Shown: one piece after another, positions 60,082 through 64,000 of the stretch
Position numbering within the stretch: position 1 is the stretch's first letter
Layout of the letters: each line of letters starts with the position of its first letter
From: Annulohypoxylon bovei var. microspora
Lineage: Eukaryota; Ascomycota; Sordariomycetes; Xylariales; Hypoxylaceae
Assembly: GCA_022836615.1 (NCBI GenBank)
Contig: MU405291.1
Location: 62,001 to 126,000 of the forward strand
Direction of reading: 5' to 3'
DNA: 64,000 nucleotides
Notes under the pieces: model-generated
What the model saw: the letters and a program-made list of their open reading frames with translations, nothing else
The model's database searches: none
What the model was told of the DNA's origin: nothing
Position numbers and translations under genes: made by a program

Positions 60082-61930
60082 TTAATTATGAGCTACCTCC
60101 AGAATCCCCTTCTCCATCTCCTCAAACGCCGCGAGCACTCTGCCATACTTCTGAAAGACGCCGTCGCGGAACCCGTCGTCGACCTTCTCGATAGAGTCCT
60201 CCTCCCTCCAGCGCTGGCCGATCAGCTCGTCGAAGCTCTCGTCGGCGTCGCGGCGCTCGAGGGCCCAGAGCGCCTTGTACGCGCCACCGAGCGCGCACGC
60301 GTTGCCGCCGACGTCGAGCTTGTAGACGCCGTCGGCGCCGCCCAGGACGTCGCCGATCGCGCGCGCGATCGCCGGGTTGAGGGACCCGCCGCCCACGAGG
60401 TAGATGCGGCGCGGCTGCGCGGGCAGGTGCGGCCGGTCGCCCGGCGCCGCCACGAGCTTCTGCGAGCGCAGCCGCATCGACAGCGCCTGCGACTCGACGA
60501 TCACCCGCGCGTCGGCCGCCGCGCCCCAGTCCGCCGTCTCCTCCTCCAGGCCGGACCCGTCCGCGGCGCTGCACGTGTACCGCCAGGTGCCGGCCTTGAC
60601 GTTCGGCACGATCTCCGGCATCGGGAAGTAGAGCCCGAGCTTGGCCCTGTCGCCTTCGTTTCGCACGTCCAGGGGCGGCGTCTCGAGGACCTGCTTGTTG
60701 AAGTTCGCCCAGGGGTCCGGGCCCGAGGGCTTCGGAAGCTCGTCGCGGACCTTTTCGCGCGCGAGGCCGCCGTTCTTGTAGCACAGCATGAACATGAAGT
60801 GTCCCTTGGTGGTGGGGTGGTTCATGAAGTGGTACGAGGGGTCGGGCTTGTAGCTGGGCGTGTTCATGAGGAACGTGCTCGAGGTGCCGAGCGAGACGAT
60901 GGCGTCGAGCGGACGGAGCGGCAGCGAGAGGATCGTTGCCGGGTTGTCGCCTGTGAAGGGGGCTACCTGGCACTCGGGGCTGAACCCGTAACGTTGTACA
61001 AAGTATGACGAGATGCTGCCTAGGCTGCCACCGCCGTCTATTGGCACATCGCCTAGCTTCTTCCGCAGTTCTGGAACGCCCTCCTTGGTTGCTGTTAACT
61101 CTAGGAGTGACTCGTTCCATTTTTCACCAGCGATGTCCCATAGATTCATGCCAGTGACGTCGCTAATGTCTATCGGCGCAATGGCGCCGAGGAATAGAGA
61201 AGCTAAAAATGAGGATGCGAGCGAGATGCGATCAGTCTTGCTGTAGACCTCAGGGCGTCTTCTTCGCATCCTTAGAATTTGGGTACCTGTGAAACGCTGC
61301 TTCCCATTAGCTACCCAGACATGTACTAAACATCAACTAGAGTGAGGCAGCATACATGATGAGCGGCACTCCCCGTAGCGTCAGCTAGTTTCTGTTTCGA
61401 ACCCAGATGAGCATCGAAATGGTCGCACTCAGCTTGCGTACTGTGGTCCTGCCAATTTGGCGCAAATTCGTAGGCAAACGCATTTGGTAGTTGATCGAGC
61501 AGCGTCTTCTTGCCTTCAAGTTTCTTCAAGGCAGATTCAGCATGTTCACTCCAGTAGACGCTCGAGTGTTGTTGACCAGAGCCGCTAATACCTCTTATAT
61601 GCTCTACAGGACATCCCTTCTCCTTTAGGCGTGTTAGGACAAGGTCTACGGCTTCGACCCACATGGCCACAGGTTGGTAGACTTCGCCTTCATCATCGTT
61701 CGTTTGTACTCCCTTTGTGATCTTGTACTTGGAAGCATAATCGGCATCGAAGTCGACCTTAGCTTCAGAAATGACTTTAAGGTCCGAAGCAATTACAATT
61801 GCTGTAAATATCAGGTAGACGATTAGCTAAAACATCCACTTGATCAATAGCCAATTATCGACGGAGCTAACTTACCCTTTAATTGCTGGGTCGAGAGATC
61901 GAACCCGAGATATAATGGCCCACCGCTCAT
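60082..61930 (-). CDS. XKS1: D-xylulokinase
   Basis: Phosphorylates D-xylulose to xylulose 5-phosphate, feeding pentose catabolism into the pentose phosphate pathway. Three exons (61930-61876, 61801-61356, 61296-60082) encode 571 aa, the usual fungal length. The FGGY-kinase landmarks are all present: PLYLGFDLSTQQLK with the first phosphate loop, GISGSGQQHSSVYW, ATGSAAHHRFTGTQIL across intron 2, TGMNLWDI, FTGDNPATILSLPLRPLDA, SLGTSSTFL and the C-terminal IYLVGGGSLNPAIA. Introns are 74 and 59 bp. The last ~850 bases are far richer in G+C than the 5' half and open a 306-codon frame on the other strand (60088-61008) that is not a gene. Confidence 0.96.
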
Positions 61931-62740
61931 ACTGACTCAGGTACTCCTTAGCAATAACAAGTAAGGTAACTTTCGATTCAGGGGTAGGGAAAAACTAAGA
62001 CCAATGTAAACTCCAGAATTTAAAGTTCGAGCATAATTAGATGGACTTTCCAAGGCAGAGGAACAATCCTGGCATGAATCATGAGCTACTAATAAAAGTC
62101 CCTCAAATTTATTTGCTGGTCTGATCGGAGCTGTTGATGCAAGATTTACGAATGCTATGACACCAGAGACTCAGATCTCGGTATGGCGGGGCAATGCATG
62201 GTCCTATCAATTTAGCCTAAACGTCATCCGCTCCAATCATGGAAATCGATAAGCTCTAGAACCTCTGGAAGATTGAGAAGCGTGTTAATACCTTTAGAAC
62301 CACCCCTTGGCGCCGAGGTCAAAGTGTGTAACGATTTATCACGATATGTCACGGTCAAGTGCCTCCGAATTCGCATATTTCAGATCCTCAACGTCCGTAT
62401 GTATTGCTCAAGGTTCCGGGGTCGTGGACTTTACTACATATGCTAATTGCGAACGGTATCCTTCCAAAATTTCGTATGCAGTTGCTTGCTCACCGAACTA
62501 TCTCTTTCTCTCCGCATTTGCCATGCCCTTCCACCTGCAAATGCTATCTCTAGAAAGTGCCAGATGCCAAAGCCATTCCGAATATGGTACACCCAAGCTC
62601 TGTCAAAAGAGCTTCATCGCGATTTTGAATTCCTGCGTGTAGTATTGGTATCATAACTGTGCCAACCGTCCAAGTTTGCCGAGGCTCAAGCCAACGCCTT
62701 AACGCCGTAAAGGTAATCATCTCTTTCTTTTCAATTCGAC
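61931..62740. other. Intergenic, ~0.8 kb
   Basis: XKS1 upstream region and transporter 3' flank. Overlapping short plus-strand ORFs at 62307-62656 in two frames have no recognisable product. Confidence 0.5.
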
Positions 62741-63986
62741 TCATTTCGATTTATGATCCCCATTGCCGTTATGGTCATGGTTGTGGTTATTCTCGTCTTC
62801 TTCAGGTTCGGGGCTCGATCGTGGGCTGACGTCGCCGGGGATAAATTCGTCGAATTTGTCTGAAGTTGCGCCCTTTGACACGAAGCGGACATGTACTCGG
62901 CGAACACCGCGAACCTTGCTGCCAACGCGTTCTCGAATTTGCTGTTCGGCATTGCTCAATGTCTCCACGGCCCACTCTCCTGGCAAGGCTACTTCGAGAT
63001 CCACCAGATAGTTTTGCCCTGACTTGATACCTGTGACATCTCTGAGCTCGATCTCTGTTCCGTCCACTATGGTCTTGAAGGCCTCCTGAGTCTGTTTTCG
63101 TACAGAAGTCTTGACCTCGTCTTCGATGCTTCGGTCTGCGAGTTCGAAAAGGGACGAGACCGTGTTCTCGGCTCCAGCCTTCACCACCATCAAGGAGATG
63201 ATTAGACTACCAACTGGATCTAGCCAGGCTGCATTCTCGGCAATATTGGCGCCCAGGATTACCGCTAGAGTTACAATACCGGTGAGACTGTCAACTCGGT
63301 GGTGTATCGCATTCGATGAAAGAACGGACGATTTGCGCTCGCGGGCAACCTTCATAGCTATTATAGAAACATGGGGTTAATTCCTGTACTCTAGACACGA
63401 CTCTAGGACCAACTTCATCTGAAAACTTACTAGCATGGTACAACCATTCCTTGACAGCAACTGTGCCAGCAGCCAGCCACGCAGCATGGATGTTTGGCAC
63501 TACATCTCCGCCATGGCCATGACCGTGGCCATGGGAATGTGCGTGTGTCAATAACTCTGCTGCAGTGGCAGGATCGAGGAAGAAATGTCCGTAGAGTGTC
63601 AAAAGACTACCGTAGCCCATCCAGATGCCTCCAAATAGAAGCATGCTCGACACGCCCAATGATCCCAAGCTTTCAATCTTCCCGAATCCAGCTGGAAACT
63701 TGTCGGTGGGTGGCTTTAGACTCCAAGAGATGGTTGCCAATGTTAAGATGTCGGAGGCGAGATCAGTAAAGCTGTGTACTGCATCTGCGATCATTGCTTT
63801 GGAGCTGAATACATAGCCACCAACTCCTTTGGCAATTGCCATGCCCAGGTTGGAATAAAGGCCAATTCGAGTAATGCGAACTCCAGCATCATTCTTATTC
63901 TGAGAAGTTAAATACACATTATCGTGATGGTGAGTATGACTATGTTTATGGCCACTGTGGCTTCGCGTCTGAGTGAGCACGGCCAT
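62741..63986 (-). CDS. Cation diffusion facilitator, Mmt1/Mmt2-like metal transporter (5' end may lie outside the window)
   Basis: Two visible exons (63986-63431, 63357-62741) encode 390 aa from the first ATG. Transmembrane pattern and motifs are those of the CDF family: ALVADAVHS-like metal site as KAMIADAVHSFTDLASD, the FPAGFGKIESLGSLG loop, and NAIHHRVDSLTGIV in a later helix. Three His-rich clusters (HKHSHTHHHDN at the N-terminus, HSHGHGHGHGG between helices, NNHNHDHNGNGDH at the C-terminus) fit a cytosolic or matrix metal-buffering role. The closest yeast relatives, Mmt1/Mmt2, export iron from mitochondria. The frame runs open to the right edge of the window, so an upstream exon with a targeting sequence may be missing. 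Confidence 0.88.
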
Positions 63987-64000
63987 TATGGGGAAAGAAC

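Noticed and set aside
60088..61008. 306-codon plus-strand ORF
   Set aside because: It is a shadow of the GC-rich xylulokinase exon 3, whose minus-strand product is an unmistakable FGGY kinase.
1..64000. CRISPR array, prokaryotic operon, ribosome binding sites
   Set aside because: The DNA is eukaryotic (spliced genes, H4, nucleoporin); no regularly spaced repeats of CRISPR type are seen.

Overview
The window is nuclear DNA of a filamentous ascomycete (Pezizomycotina, probably a Sordariomycete). The genes are broken by short introns of about 50-120 bp with fungal GTAAGT-like donors and CTAAC/CTGAC branch points. The recognisable proteins (APC3/Cdc27, Nup82, Pik1, Snd2, Trs20, mL60, Gfa-type enzyme, D-xylulokinase) are of fungal type. 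The exon models below were built by hand from splice signals and reading phase; every spliced model closes to a whole number of codons.

Region 1 (1-17.95 kb) is gene-poor. Its only convincing gene is a TALE/KN homeobox transcription factor (1916-3316, minus). The rest is repeat-dotted intergenic DNA with microsatellites, small hairpins and many copies of a TACCTAGGTA-like palindrome, plus two weak orphan ORFs (6460-6888 and 13908-14617).

Region 2 (17.95-24.8 kb) has two minus-strand genes. The first is a six-exon gene for a 993-residue protein joining a caspase-like (C14-type) N-terminus, a homeodomain-like segment and a rhodanese fold. The second encodes a long, mostly disordered protein of unknown function.

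Region 3 (27.7-42.7 kb) is a dense housekeeping block, mostly divergent or convergent pairs: NADH-cytochrome b5 reductase (-), DUF3605 protein (+), Snd2/TMEM208 (-), Cdc27/APC3 (+), histone H4 (+), Trs20/sedlin (-), mL60 (+), nuclear cap-binding Cbp20 (-) and Nup82 (+).

Region 4 (44-64 kb) holds an orphan low-complexity protein whose first intron appears to be GC-AG, a SnoaL-like protein, a glutathione-dependent formaldehyde-activating-type enzyme, PI 4-kinase Pik1 (-), an NC2-alpha-type histone-fold protein (-), a membrane-anchored alpha/beta hydrolase (-), an intron-containing tRNA-Ile(AAU) (-), D-xylulokinase (-) and an Mmt-type metal transporter (-) reaching the right edge.

There is no operon logic. 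The functional links are general ones: nuclear transport and RNA (Nup82, Cbp20), cell cycle and chromatin (Cdc27, H4, NC2), secretory traffic (Trs20, Pik1, Snd2) and carbon metabolism (xylulokinase). I see no transposon with coding capacity, no CRISPR, no secondary-metabolite cluster and no viral gene. The item most worth following up is the caspase-like/homeodomain-like/rhodanese fusion and the hairpin cluster just past its stop codon.
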